From Aquificaceae bacterium (GTDB lineage Bacteria; Aquificota; Aquificia; Aquificales; Aquificaceae), in assembly GCA_015492115.1 (NCBI GenBank), contig WGFS01000222.1, forward strand, positions 1 through 11,481: 11,481 bases of DNA. The letters run 5' to 3'. The position numbers were made by a program, and so were the translations under genes. Under the pieces are notes generated by a model that saw nothing but the letters and a program-made list of their open reading frames with translations, ran no database searches and was not told the origin of the DNA. Positions 5,143-11,481 of the stretch are shown in pieces; within the stretch, counting starts at the first letter, position 1; every line of letters begins with the position of its first letter.

Positions 5143-6420
5143 ATGCAAGCTCTGAAAGCTGATAACGTATACCCATGGGAAGGCAAGATCCAGAGACCCC
5201 CAGAGGGTGAGTTCATAAAGCTCAACCCCGACAAGAGCATAAGCGTCCCCGACAACCCTATAATCCCATACATAGAGGGTGACGGCATAGGACCAGAGAT
5301 CACTCCTGCGATGATAAAGGTTGTGAACTCAGCTGTTGAGAAGACCTACGGTGGTACGAAGAAAATAATCTGGGTTGAGATCCTCGCAGGTGATAAGGCT
5401 GAGGAGAAGACAGGAGATAGATTACCCCAGGAGACCCTTGACTTCTTGAAGGAAGCTATCGTTGGCATAAAGGGACCCCTCGGCACGCCCGTTGGAAAGG
5501 GGGTCCGCTCCATAAACTCCGCCCTCAGGAGAGCCTTTGACTTCTATTCTGCGGTTCGTCCCGTTTACTGGATGGGACAGCCCACACCTATACCCAACCC
5601 CGAGAGGGTGGACGTTGTTGTTTTCAGGGAGAACACGGACGATGTCTATGCAGGGATTGAGTTCTTCTCGGGAACGGAGGAGGCTAAGAAGGTAAGAGAG
5701 TTCCTAATAAAGGAGATGGGAGCCAAGGAGAGCGGTTTCCCCGAGGACGTGGGAATAACCGTAAAGCCTATGAGCGAGTTCAAGACAAAGAGACACGTCA
5801 GGAAAGCTCTCCGATACGCCCTTGAGACGGGCAGAAAGAACGTCGCTGTTATAGGGAAGGGAAACATAATGAAGGCGACCGAAGGAGCCTTTATAAACTG
5901 GGCTTTTGAGGTCGCTGAGGAGCCGGAATTTAAGGACAGGGTGGTGACAGACCCTGAGGCGGAACCCGGAGAAGGACAGGTAAAGCTGAGCAAGGTGATA
6001 ACCGACCAGATGCTTATGCAACTCGTCCTTAGACCCGAAGCCTGGGACGTGGTGATAGCCCAGAACCTGAACGGTGACTACGTTTCAGATCTCGCAGCGT
6101 CTCTGATAGGAGGTCCCGGCTTTGTTCCCAGCGGTAACATAGGAGACGGATATGCCCTCTTTGAGAGCACCCACGGGACAGCCTGGGACATTGCGGGCAA
6201 GGGTATAGCCAACCCCCTCTCCATAACACTCTCAGGTGCCATGATGCTTGAGTACCTCGGCTGGAAGTCCGCTGCGGAAAGAATTTACTCCGCGGTTAGG
6301 AAGACCTTTGAGGACAGAGTCGGGACTCCCGACGTTGCTGAGGGATTCAAGAGGATCGGTATGGACGCTAAGGCGGTCTCCACCTCCGAATACGCTGATG
6401 AGATAGTGAACAGGATCTAA
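5143..6420 (+). CDS. icd: isocitrate dehydrogenase (probably acting as oxalosuccinate reductase)
   Basis: A 425-residue beta-decarboxylating-dehydrogenase-family enzyme. Paired with 2-oxoglutarate carboxylase it would reduce oxalosuccinate to isocitrate in the reverse TCA cycle. Visible motifs are IEGDGIGPE (44-52); the isocitrate phosphate-side loop RSINSALRR (122-130), whose Ser123 matches the E. coli phosphorylated Ser113; AVRP (Arg139); FRENTDDVYAG (161-171); KGNIMKATEGAF (239-250, catalytic Lys239); and the metal Asp cluster NGDYVSDLAAS (310-320). The cofactor site reads HGTAWDIAGK (344-353). Asp349-Ile350 stand where the NADP enzyme of E. coli has Lys-Tyr, and its Tyr391/Arg395 positions appear as Pro396/Glu400, so NAD(H) preference is likely. 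Trp348 replaces a nearly invariant Pro. It is the first gene of the operon, with a strong promoter and AGGAGG 5 bases upstream, and the next gene starts 3 bases after the stop. Confidence 0.95.
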   Translation: MQALKADNVYPWEGKIQRPPEGEFIKLNPDKSISVPDNPIIPYIEGDGIGPEITPAMIKVVNSAVEKTYGGTKKIIWVEILAGDKAEEKTGDRLPQETLDFLKEAIVGIKGPLGTPVGKGVRSINSALRRAFDFYSAVRPVYWMGQPTPIPNPERVDVVVFRENTDDVYAGIEFFSGTEEAKKVREFLIKEMGAKESGFPEDVGITVKPMSEFKTKRHVRKALRYALETGRKNVAVIGKGNIMKATEGAFINWAFEVAEEPEFKDRVVTDPEAEPGEGQVKLSKVITDQMLMQLVLRPEAWDVVIAQNLNGDYVSDLAASLIGGPGFVPSGNIGDGYALFESTHGTAWDIAGKGIANPLSITLSGAMMLEYLGWKSAAERIYSAVRKTFEDRVGTPDVAEGFKRIGMDAKAVSTSEYADEIVNRI

Positions 6421-6423
6421 ATT

Positions 6424-7032
6424 ATGGGTATGGCGGTCAAGGAAAAGCTCTCTAAGGAAAAGAGACAGGAGCTCCTCAAGGTGCTCACCTACGAGAAGGT
6501 CAAGGGCAAACCCATATACTACAGAGGCTACAAGAAGGTTCTGAAGGGAGAGCTCCCCCCGGAGGCGGTGATGGGAAGTAGTGAATTGCAATCACTGATC
6601 ATCAGTTTGCTGCTTAAGTATCTGTTTAAGGTTCTGCCAGATGAGTTTACCGCTCTGACTAATGAGCTCGGTTTCTTCACCTCTTCTAAGAGTTTCAGGA
6701 GCTTGGACATAGCTATTTACAGAAAAGAGGATATGAAAGAACCACAAGATAAATACACAAAACGCGTTCCTATTGTAGTCATAGAGATAGATACGAAAGC
6801 TGATCTCAGCAAGTATTCAAGTTTTGAGGAGTATATGTATGAAAAAACCACCGATCTTTTAGATGCTGGAGTCCAGAGGGTCATCTGGTATATAACGAAG
6901 GTCAAGAAGGTTTTTATCGCCGAAGCGGGAAAGGACTGGATAACCTCCGACTGGGACAGGGAAGTTGAGGTTTTAAAAGGTATCAAGCTGAATTTAAAAA
7001 CCCTTTTAAATAAAGAGGGCGTAGAAATCTAA
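6424..7032 (+). CDS. Uma2-family (DUF820) PD-(D/E)xK nuclease-fold protein, copy 1
   Basis: A 202-residue protein of the Uma2/DUF820 family, which has a restriction-endonuclease-like fold; most members have no known biological role. It carries the core pattern: Asp95 in SLDIAIY, Glu121-x-Asp123-x-Lys125 in VVIEIDTKAD, Lys141 in YEKTTDLLDAGVQRVIWY, and a closing strand KKVFIAEAGKDW. The presumed metal-binding residues are therefore kept. The N-terminus (LTYEKVKGKPIYYRGYKKVL, 21-40) is shared almost exactly with the second copy at 7468-8067, and the two proteins are roughly 55% identical by eye. It starts at ATG 6424, 3 bases after icd, with AGGA about 8 bases upstream; an in-frame ATG at 6430 is an alternative. 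Base composition falls in the middle of the gene (21 G/C in 60 at 6721-6780) compared with about 55% in icd. Its role in a carbon-fixation operon is unknown. Confidence 0.85.
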   Translation: MGMAVKEKLSKEKRQELLKVLTYEKVKGKPIYYRGYKKVLKGELPPEAVMGSSELQSLIISLLLKYLFKVLPDEFTALTNELGFFTSSKSFRSLDIAIYRKEDMKEPQDKYTKRVPIVVIEIDTKADLSKYSSFEEYMYEKTTDLLDAGVQRVIWYITKVKKVFIAEAGKDWITSDWDREVEVLKGIKLNLKTLLNKEGVEI

Positions 7033-7046
7033 AGAGGAGGTCTTGG

Positions 7047-7466
7047 ATGAAGGTCAAGGTCAAGCAGAAGGAGGACTTTCACTTTGTAGGGATAGGCCCA
7101 GCAGGTAGAGAGGTACCCATAGACGCAGCGGACTACGTGGGCGGAAAGGGTAGGGGCATAAGACCTCCAGAGCTTCTCTTCCAGTCCATAGCGGGATGTG
7201 TAGGAATACACCTCTACGAGGCTCTCCACAAGGAAGGAAAGCAGGTTGACGACATAGAGATAGAGACCGACGCGGACAGGAAGACCGACAGCTACCCCAA
7301 GGTATTCCTGAAGATATACCTGAATGTTAAGGTGAAGGGAGACGTGAGCGAGGAAGACGTTAAAAAAGCCCTTGATAAGACCATCTACGACCCCGGAACC
7401 TGCTCAATAGCCTACATGATAAACAAGGTCGCCCCTATAGAGTACAGGGTGGAGATAACGGGATAA
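7047..7466 (+). CDS. OsmC/Ohr-family protein
   Basis: A 139-residue member of the OsmC superfamily, whose characterised members reduce organic hydroperoxides with two redox cysteines. Both cysteines are present: Cys51 in SIAGCVGIHLYEAL (buried helix) and Cys119 in DPGTCSIAYMI. Glu42 sits in the RPPELLFQSIAGC stretch that supplies the helper residue. There is a short N-terminal beta-hairpin with FVGIGPAGREVPID. The YhfA/OsmC-like branch rather than true Ohr is likely from the short N-terminus, and the exact substrate cannot be told. AGAGGAGG at 7033-7040 gives a strong ribosome-binding site for ATG 7047. The gene lies 14 bases after one Uma2 gene and 1 base before the other. A peroxide- or thiol-protective role beside carboxylation enzymes is plausible but only inferred. 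Confidence 0.9.
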   Translation: MKVKVKQKEDFHFVGIGPAGREVPIDAADYVGGKGRGIRPPELLFQSIAGCVGIHLYEALHKEGKQVDDIEIETDADRKTDSYPKVFLKIYLNVKVKGDVSEEDVKKALDKTIYDPGTCSIAYMINKVAPIEYRVEITG

Positions 7467-7467
7467 G

Positions 7468-8067
7468 GTGAGCATGCTAAAAACGACTAAAGGACAAAAG
7501 CTTTCTAAAAAAGAACTTCTAAACACGCTTACCTACGAAAAAGTTAAAGGCAAGCCTATATACTACCGAGACTACGAGAAGGTTCTGGAAGGCAAGCTCC
7601 CGCCGGAGGCTGTTATCGGAAGCAGTGATCTGCAGGCATACTTGGTAGCCCTCATAGTCGCCTATCTGTTCTCAGAGCTTGACAAAAACAGATATGTAAT
7701 TACCACCAATGAGCTCGGATTTTTCACGGGAGAGGACTCCTTTAGGCTGCTTGACATAGCGATCTTTGAAAAAGGCAAGTTCAAGCTCACGGGTAAATAC
7801 ACAAAGATACCACCCAAGGTGGTGATAGAGATAGATACCAAAGCCGATCTGAAAGATTACCCGTCTGTGGAGGATTACGCCTTTGAGAAGACTCAGGAGC
7901 TTCTGGATGCAGGCGTTGGGAAGGTAATATGGATATTCACAAAACCCAAAAAAATCCTGCTGGCTGAAAGTGGTAAGGACTGGAAGGTTCAGAAGTGGGA
8001 TAAAGCCTTTGAAGTCTTAGAAGGCGTTAAGGTAAACTTAAAAGACCTTACGGAGGAGGTTTCCTGA
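7468..8067 (+). CDS. Uma2-family (DUF820) PD-(D/E)xK nuclease-fold protein, copy 2
   Basis: A 199-residue paralogue of the protein at 6424-7032. It keeps the same candidate active-site residues: Asp96 in LLDIAIF, Glu121, Asp123 and Lys125 in VVIEIDTKAD, Lys141 in FEKTQELLDAGVGKVIW, and KKILLAESGKDW at the end. It shares the N-terminal block LTYEKVKGKPIYYR and LPPEAV.GSS.LQ with copy 1, so one probably arose from the other by duplication, with OsmC now between them. The GTG at 7468 gives MSMLKTT...; an ATG at 7474, preceded by AAGGTGA at short spacing, would remove two residues and cannot be excluded. The stop TGA shares its last base with the ATG of cfiB, so translation of the biotin carboxylase is probably coupled to this gene. 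Whether it cuts DNA is unknown. Confidence 0.85.
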   Translation: MSMLKTTKGQKLSKKELLNTLTYEKVKGKPIYYRDYEKVLEGKLPPEAVIGSSDLQAYLVALIVAYLFSELDKNRYVITTNELGFFTGEDSFRLLDIAIFEKGKFKLTGKYTKIPPKVVIEIDTKADLKDYPSVEDYAFEKTQELLDAGVGKVIWIFTKPKKILLAESGKDWKVQKWDKAFEVLEGVKVNLKDLTEEVS

Positions 8068-9485
8068 TGTTCAAAAAACTCCTTGTCGCTAACAGAGGTG
8101 AGATAGCCTGCAGGATAATCAGGGCTGCCAAGGAGCTGGGCATCCAGACGGTCGCGATATACAACGAGATAGAATCAACCGCCCGCCACGTGAAGATGGC
8201 GGACGAGGCATACATGATAGGGGTTGACCCCCTTGATACATACCTCAACAAGCAGAGGATCATAGACCTCGCCTTAGAGGTGGGTGCTGACGCCATACAC
8301 CCGGGCTACGGTTTCCTTGCGGAGAACGCAGAGTTTGCGAGGATGTGTGAGGAGGCTGGCATAACCTTCGTAGGTCCCCCCTGGCAGGTCATAGAGCTCA
8401 TGGGGGATAAGGCACGCTCCAAGGAGGTCATGAAGAAAGCGGGCGTTCCCGTAGTCCCCGGTTCTGACGGAGTCCTCAAGGACGTTGAGGAAGCCAGAGC
8501 CCTCGCAAAAGATATAGGGTATCCTGTTCTTCTGAAAGCGACCGCCGGAGGCGGTGGTAGGGGAATAAGGATATGCAGGAACGAGGAGGAGCTCGTTAAA
8601 AACTACGAGAGTGCCTACAACGAAGCTCAGAAGGCTTTCGGGTGTGGAGACCTCCTCCTTGAGAAGTTCATAGAGAACCCGAAGCACATAGAGTTTCAGG
8701 TCCTCGGGGACAAGCATGGAAACGTCATACACCTCGGTGAAAGGGACTGCTCCATACAGCGTAGGAACCAGAAGCTCGTGGAGATTGCACCTTCACTGCT
8801 CCTGACTCCTGAAAAGAGGGATTATTACGGAAACATAGTTGCCAAAGCTGCCAGAGACATAGGTTTTTACAACGCAGGCACCATGGAGTTCATAGCGGAC
8901 GAGGAAGGGAACCTCTACTTCATAGAGATGAACACCCGTATCCAGGTGGAGCACCCAGTAACGGAAATGGTAACCGGAATAGACCTCGTCAAGTGGCAAC
9001 TCAGGATAGCGTCCGGTGAGAAACTGAGGTACTCTCAGGAAGATATAAAGATAAAAGGTTATTCCATAGAGTGCAGGGTGAACGCGGAAGACCCCAGGAA
9101 CAATTTTGCTCCCTCCGTTGGGACGATAGAGAGGTACTACGTTCCCGGCGGGTTCGGAATAAGGGTTGAACACGCAGCGTCCAGAGGTTTTGAGGTTACC
9201 CCCTACTACGATTCCATGATAGCGAAGCTCATCGTCTGGGCACCAAGATGGGAGATAGCGGTTGACAGGATGAAGGCGGCGCTTGAGACCTACGAGATAA
9301 CGGGAGTCAAGACCACTATACCTCTTCTCATAGAGATCATGAAGGAGCCCGACTTCAGAGCGGGTAAGTTTACCACCAAATACCTTGAAGAACACCCGGA
9401 GATATTTGAATACAAAGAGCACAGGGACAAGGAAGACTTCGTTGCCTTCCTGTCCGCTGTAATTGCCTCTTACCACGGACTATAA
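8067..9485 (+). CDS. cfiB: 2-oxoglutarate carboxylase small subunit (biotin carboxylase)
   Basis: A 472-residue biotin carboxylase that uses ATP and bicarbonate to carboxylate biotin on the CfiA subunit. Domain order is the N-terminal carboxylase domain LLVANRGEIACRI (5-17); HPGYGFLAENAEFA (78-91); the ATP-grasp domain with glycine loop KATAGGGGRGIR (157-168); ERDCSIQRRNQKLVE (225-239, base-binding Lys); FIEMNTRIQVEHPVTE (285-300, Mg and catalytic Arg291/Glu295); and the C-terminal YSIECRVNAEDP (332-343). The last 30 or so residues (about 440-472) extend past a minimal biotin carboxylase. Pyruvate or acetyl-CoA carboxylase subunits share all these motifs, so the 2-oxoglutarate assignment depends on context: icd in the same operon and the adjoining CfiA-type subunit. 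GGAGGAGG at 8052-8059 provides a strong ribosome-binding site inside the preceding gene, whose TGA overlaps the ATG by one base. Confidence 0.88.
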   Translation: MFKKLLVANRGEIACRIIRAAKELGIQTVAIYNEIESTARHVKMADEAYMIGVDPLDTYLNKQRIIDLALEVGADAIHPGYGFLAENAEFARMCEEAGITFVGPPWQVIELMGDKARSKEVMKKAGVPVVPGSDGVLKDVEEARALAKDIGYPVLLKATAGGGGRGIRICRNEEELVKNYESAYNEAQKAFGCGDLLLEKFIENPKHIEFQVLGDKHGNVIHLGERDCSIQRRNQKLVEIAPSLLLTPEKRDYYGNIVAKAARDIGFYNAGTMEFIADEEGNLYFIEMNTRIQVEHPVTEMVTGIDLVKWQLRIASGEKLRYSQEDIKIKGYSIECRVNAEDPRNNFAPSVGTIERYYVPGGFGIRVEHAASRGFEVTPYYDSMIAKLIVWAPRWEIAVDRMKAALETYEITGVKTTIPLLIEIMKEPDFRAGKFTTKYLEEHPEIFEYKEHRDKEDFVAFLSAVIASYHGL

Positions 9486-9491
9486 TTTTGC

Positions 9492-9501
9492 AGGAGGTGA
9501 T
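9492..9501 (+). promoter_or_regulatory. strong ribosome-binding site deciding the cfiA start
   Basis: AGGAGGTGAT is a full match to the 3' end of bacterial 16S rRNA. It lies 8 bases (from AGGAGG) before ATG 9506. The nearer ATG at 9502 reads only three codons before TGA, so 9506 is the working start. Confidence 0.8.
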
Positions 9502-9505
9502 ATGA

Positions 9506-11464
9506 ATGGTTGAAGTTGTTGAAGAGATAAGAGAAAAGATGAAGGAATACGAAAAGAAAGGGGTTAAGAAGAAGATACATATCTCCGACCTAACCCCGAG
9601 AGACGGACAGCAGTGCAAGCTCGCCACCCGTGTGAGAACCGACGACCTACTGCCCCTGTGTGAGAAGCTGGACAAGTGCGGATTCTACGCGGTTGAGGTC
9701 TGGGGGGGTGCGACCTACGACGTATGTTTGAGGTATCTGAAGGAGGATCCCTGGGAAAGGCTCAGGAGAATAAAGGAGGTCATGCCCAACACCAAACTCC
9801 AGATGCTCTTCAGGGGGCAGAACATAGTGGGCTACAGACCTCGCTCCGACAAGACCGTCAAGAAGTTCGTGGAGAGGTGCATAGCCAACGGCATGACAGT
9901 TTTCAGGGTCTTTGACTCCCTGAATGATAACAGGAACATAGAGGTTGCGGTTAAAGCCATAAAGGAGCTCGGCGGTGAGGTTCACGCTGAGATAAGCTAC
10001 ACCCGTTCCCCCGTTCACACCTACGAGAAGTGGATGGAGTATGCAAAGGAACTGGCTGACATGGAACCTGACTGGATATCCTTCAAGGACGCAACGGGGA
10101 TAATGCCTCCCTTTGAATGCTACCAGATCATCAAGGGTATAAAAGAGGCAACAGGAGGTCAGATACCGGTTCTTCTCCACAACCACGACATGAGCGGGAT
10201 GGCAACCATAAACCACATGATGGCGATCCTCGCAGGGGTTGACATGCTTGACACAGTCCTCTCACCGCTCGCCTTTGGTTCCTCGCACCCTGCTACCGAG
10301 ACCATAGTCGCAGCGCTCCAGAATACCCCCTTTGATACAGGTCTTGACCTCTCCAAGATAGCGGAGGCTGCGGAGGAGGCGAAGAAGATAAAGAAGAAGT
10401 ACAGGAAGTACGAGACCGAGTACGCAGGCGTAAACGCTCAGGTTCTGATACACAAGATACCGGGAGGAATGATATCCAACATGGTCGCCCAGCTGATGGA
10501 GGCGAACGCCCTTGACAAGATGGAAGAAGCCCTCGCCGAGGTTCCCAACGTTGAGAAGGACCTCGGTTATCCGCCCCTCCTCACGCCTTCTTCCCAGATC
10601 GTGGGTGTTCAGGCTGTCCTCAACGTAATAACAGGAGAGAGGTACAAAACGATCACCAAAGAGGTCAGGGACTACGTGGAGGGCAAGTACGGAAAACCCC
10701 CGGGTCCACTCTCCAAAGAGCTCGTTGAGAAGATCCTCGGACCCGGAAAGGAACCCGACTTCTCTGTCAGACCGGGAGACCTGGCGGATCAGGAAGAGTG
10801 GGATAAAGCCAGGGTGGAGGTTGAAAAACTCCTCGGAAGAGAGCCGAACGACGAGGAGATCCTCCTCTACATCCTCTTCCCCATGCAGGCTAAGGAGTTC
10901 CTCACTCTAAGGGAAAAGGGAGAGCTACATCCAGAACCCGTTGAGGAATTGCCAGAGATAGCGGAGACAGAGGCTGGAAAGGTGGTCGGTGCCGCACCCG
11001 TGGAGTTTGAGATCGTTTACCACGGGGACAAGTTCAAGGTGAAGGTGGAGGGCGTATCCTTGGAAGACCAGCCCGGAAAGCCGAGGAAGTACTACGTCAG
11101 GGTGGATGGAAGGCTTGAGGAGATACAGCTCTTCCCCCAGAGGGAGGCTATACCTGCCCAGGGCGGTGCCACCACCACAACCAGCGGAGCAACTGCGGAG
11201 GGGGGAATACCGAAGGCTACCGAGCCCGGAGACGTCACCCCTCCCATGCCCGGCAAGGTTGCCAAGATACTCGTTGAAGAGGGTCAGCCCGTTGAGCAGG
11301 GTCAGACGGTAGCGATAGTTGAGGCGATGAAGATGGAGAACGAGATACACGCCCCCATAGAAGGGATAGTGAAGGAGATCTTCGCTAAAGTGGGAGATCA
11401 GGTAAACCCCGATGAGGCAATTCTGAGGATAGTTCCCCACAAGGAGGACAACAGTTACCAGTAA
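9506..11464 (+). CDS. cfiA: 2-oxoglutarate carboxylase large subunit (carboxyltransferase and biotin carrier)
   Basis: A 652-residue subunit that moves CO2 from biotin to 2-oxoglutarate, giving oxalosuccinate. It has an N-terminal helix (1-23), then a TIM-barrel carboxyltransferase domain of the HMGL/pyruvate-carboxylase type at about 24-300. That domain has DLTPRDGQQCKLATRVRTDD (28-47), FRGQNIVGYRPRSD (102-115), WISFKDATGI (190-199, carboxylatable Lys194), LLHNHD (223-228, metal His225/His227) and LAFGSSHPATETIVAAL (255-271). A PYC/OadA helical domain follows (about 300-480), then a small beta-domain near 495-545, a Thr/Gly/Ala-rich flexible linker (551-577), and the biotinyl domain (578-645) with biotin Lys609 in EAMKMENE. 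Subunits of pyruvate carboxylase (PycB) and oxaloacetate decarboxylase (OadA) share this layout. CfiA is preferred because of icd in the operon and the altered RDGQQCK motif where those enzymes usually read RDAHQSL. It follows cfiB by 20 bases and is the last gene seen before the window ends. Confidence 0.88.
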   Translation: MVEVVEEIREKMKEYEKKGVKKKIHISDLTPRDGQQCKLATRVRTDDLLPLCEKLDKCGFYAVEVWGGATYDVCLRYLKEDPWERLRRIKEVMPNTKLQMLFRGQNIVGYRPRSDKTVKKFVERCIANGMTVFRVFDSLNDNRNIEVAVKAIKELGGEVHAEISYTRSPVHTYEKWMEYAKELADMEPDWISFKDATGIMPPFECYQIIKGIKEATGGQIPVLLHNHDMSGMATINHMMAILAGVDMLDTVLSPLAFGSSHPATETIVAALQNTPFDTGLDLSKIAEAAEEAKKIKKKYRKYETEYAGVNAQVLIHKIPGGMISNMVAQLMEANALDKMEEALAEVPNVEKDLGYPPLLTPSSQIVGVQAVLNVITGERYKTITKEVRDYVEGKYGKPPGPLSKELVEKILGPGKEPDFSVRPGDLADQEEWDKARVEVEKLLGREPNDEEILLYILFPMQAKEFLTLREKGELHPEPVEELPEIAETEAGKVVGAAPVEFEIVYHGDKFKVKVEGVSLEDQPGKPRKYYVRVDGRLEEIQLFPQREAIPAQGGATTTTSGATAEGGIPKATEPGDVTPPMPGKVAKILVEEGQPVEQGQTVAIVEAMKMENEIHAPIEGIVKEIFAKVGDQVNPDEAILRIVPHKEDNSYQ

Positions 11465-11481
11465 TCGTGGAAGAGTATCTC

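Noticed and set aside
8793..9476. Long open frame (227 codons) on the minus strand inside cfiB
   Set aside because: It lies wholly opposite a strongly supported biotin carboxylase gene, shows no recognisable motif and mirrors the coding bias of the + strand. Similar antisense frames lie opposite purA, icd and cfiA.
9481..9486. TATAAT before cfiA as an internal promoter
   Set aside because: It is formed by the last codons and stop of cfiB, and no -35 hexamer lies at a suitable distance. The strong ribosome-binding site explains cfiA expression within the operon.
9502..9513. Three-codon mini frame (ATG AAT GGT TGA) overlapping the cfiA start
   Set aside because: The spacing of AGGAGG favours ATG 9506, and nothing else suggests a regulatory leader peptide; the ATGs are probably chance neighbours.
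8067..11464. Assignment of the two biotin-enzyme genes as pyruvate carboxylase (pycA/pycB)
   Set aside because: It cannot be excluded by motifs alone, but icd in the same operon and the altered RDGQQCK loop favour 2-oxoglutarate carboxylase. Phylogeny would decide.
11467..11481. GTG as start of a further gene after cfiA
   Set aside because: Only five codons are visible, and the nearest AGGAGG is about 18 bases upstream, too far for normal initiation.
1..11481. tRNA/rRNA genes, CRISPR arrays, insertion sequences, factor-independent terminators
   Set aside because: None was seen: there are no regularly spaced repeats, no terminal inverted repeats with a transposase, and no GC stem followed by a T-run at gene ends. 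Most gene ends overlap a neighbour.

Overview
The window looks like chromosomal DNA from a thermophilic, autotrophic member of the Aquificales (Hydrogenobacter, Hydrogenivirga, Thermocrinis or a relative). This rests on the co-occurrence of an isocitrate dehydrogenase with both subunits of a 2-oxoglutarate carboxylase-type biotin enzyme, a pairing known from the reductive TCA cycle of Hydrogenobacter. The tight gene packing, heavy use of AGG/AGA arginine and ATA isoleucine codons, and Lys/Glu-rich proteins fit as well. The species cannot be fixed from sequence alone.

Left part (1-1676, + strand): the 3' end of an unrecognised gene, then a pteridine-reductase-like short-chain dehydrogenase, translationally coupled by an ATGA overlap to a QueC/ExsB-like PP-loop protein with a zinc-type four-cysteine tail. 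Next comes a minus-strand group (1654-3568): purA (adenylosuccinate synthetase), a four-helix membrane protein and a small DUF465/YdcH-like coiled-coil protein. All three overlap their neighbours, and the last overlaps the end of the QueC-like gene on the opposite strand.

Middle (3569-5142): two IclR-family regulators face each other tail to tail and share four bases at their stops. The first (3612-4379) diverges from purA. The second (4376-5035, minus) has a shortened effector domain and diverges from the carbon-fixation operon. The 107-bp gap between it and icd holds a consensus-quality sigma-70-type promoter (TTGACA, 17 bases, TAAAAT) and two 16-bp imperfect palindromes 30 bp apart, which are good candidates for regulator binding sites.

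Right part (5143-11464, + strand): a compact six-gene operon, icd - Uma2-like - OsmC-like - Uma2-like - cfiB - cfiA, with gaps of -1 to 20 bases. CfiB (biotin carboxylase) and CfiA (carboxyltransferase plus biotin carrier) would carboxylate 2-oxoglutarate to oxalosuccinate with ATP and bicarbonate. The isocitrate dehydrogenase would reduce this to isocitrate, so together they form the reductive carboxylation step of the reverse TCA cycle. The unexpected part is the cassette of two paralogous Uma2 (PD-(D/E)xK nuclease-fold) proteins flanking an OsmC-type thiol peroxidase family protein, placed between icd and cfiB and coupled to cfiB translation. This is the most intriguing unexplained arrangement here. 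No RNA genes, CRISPR arrays, insertion sequences or clear factor-independent terminators were seen. The only gene-free stretches are short (43 bp at 3569-3611 and 107 bp at 5036-5142).
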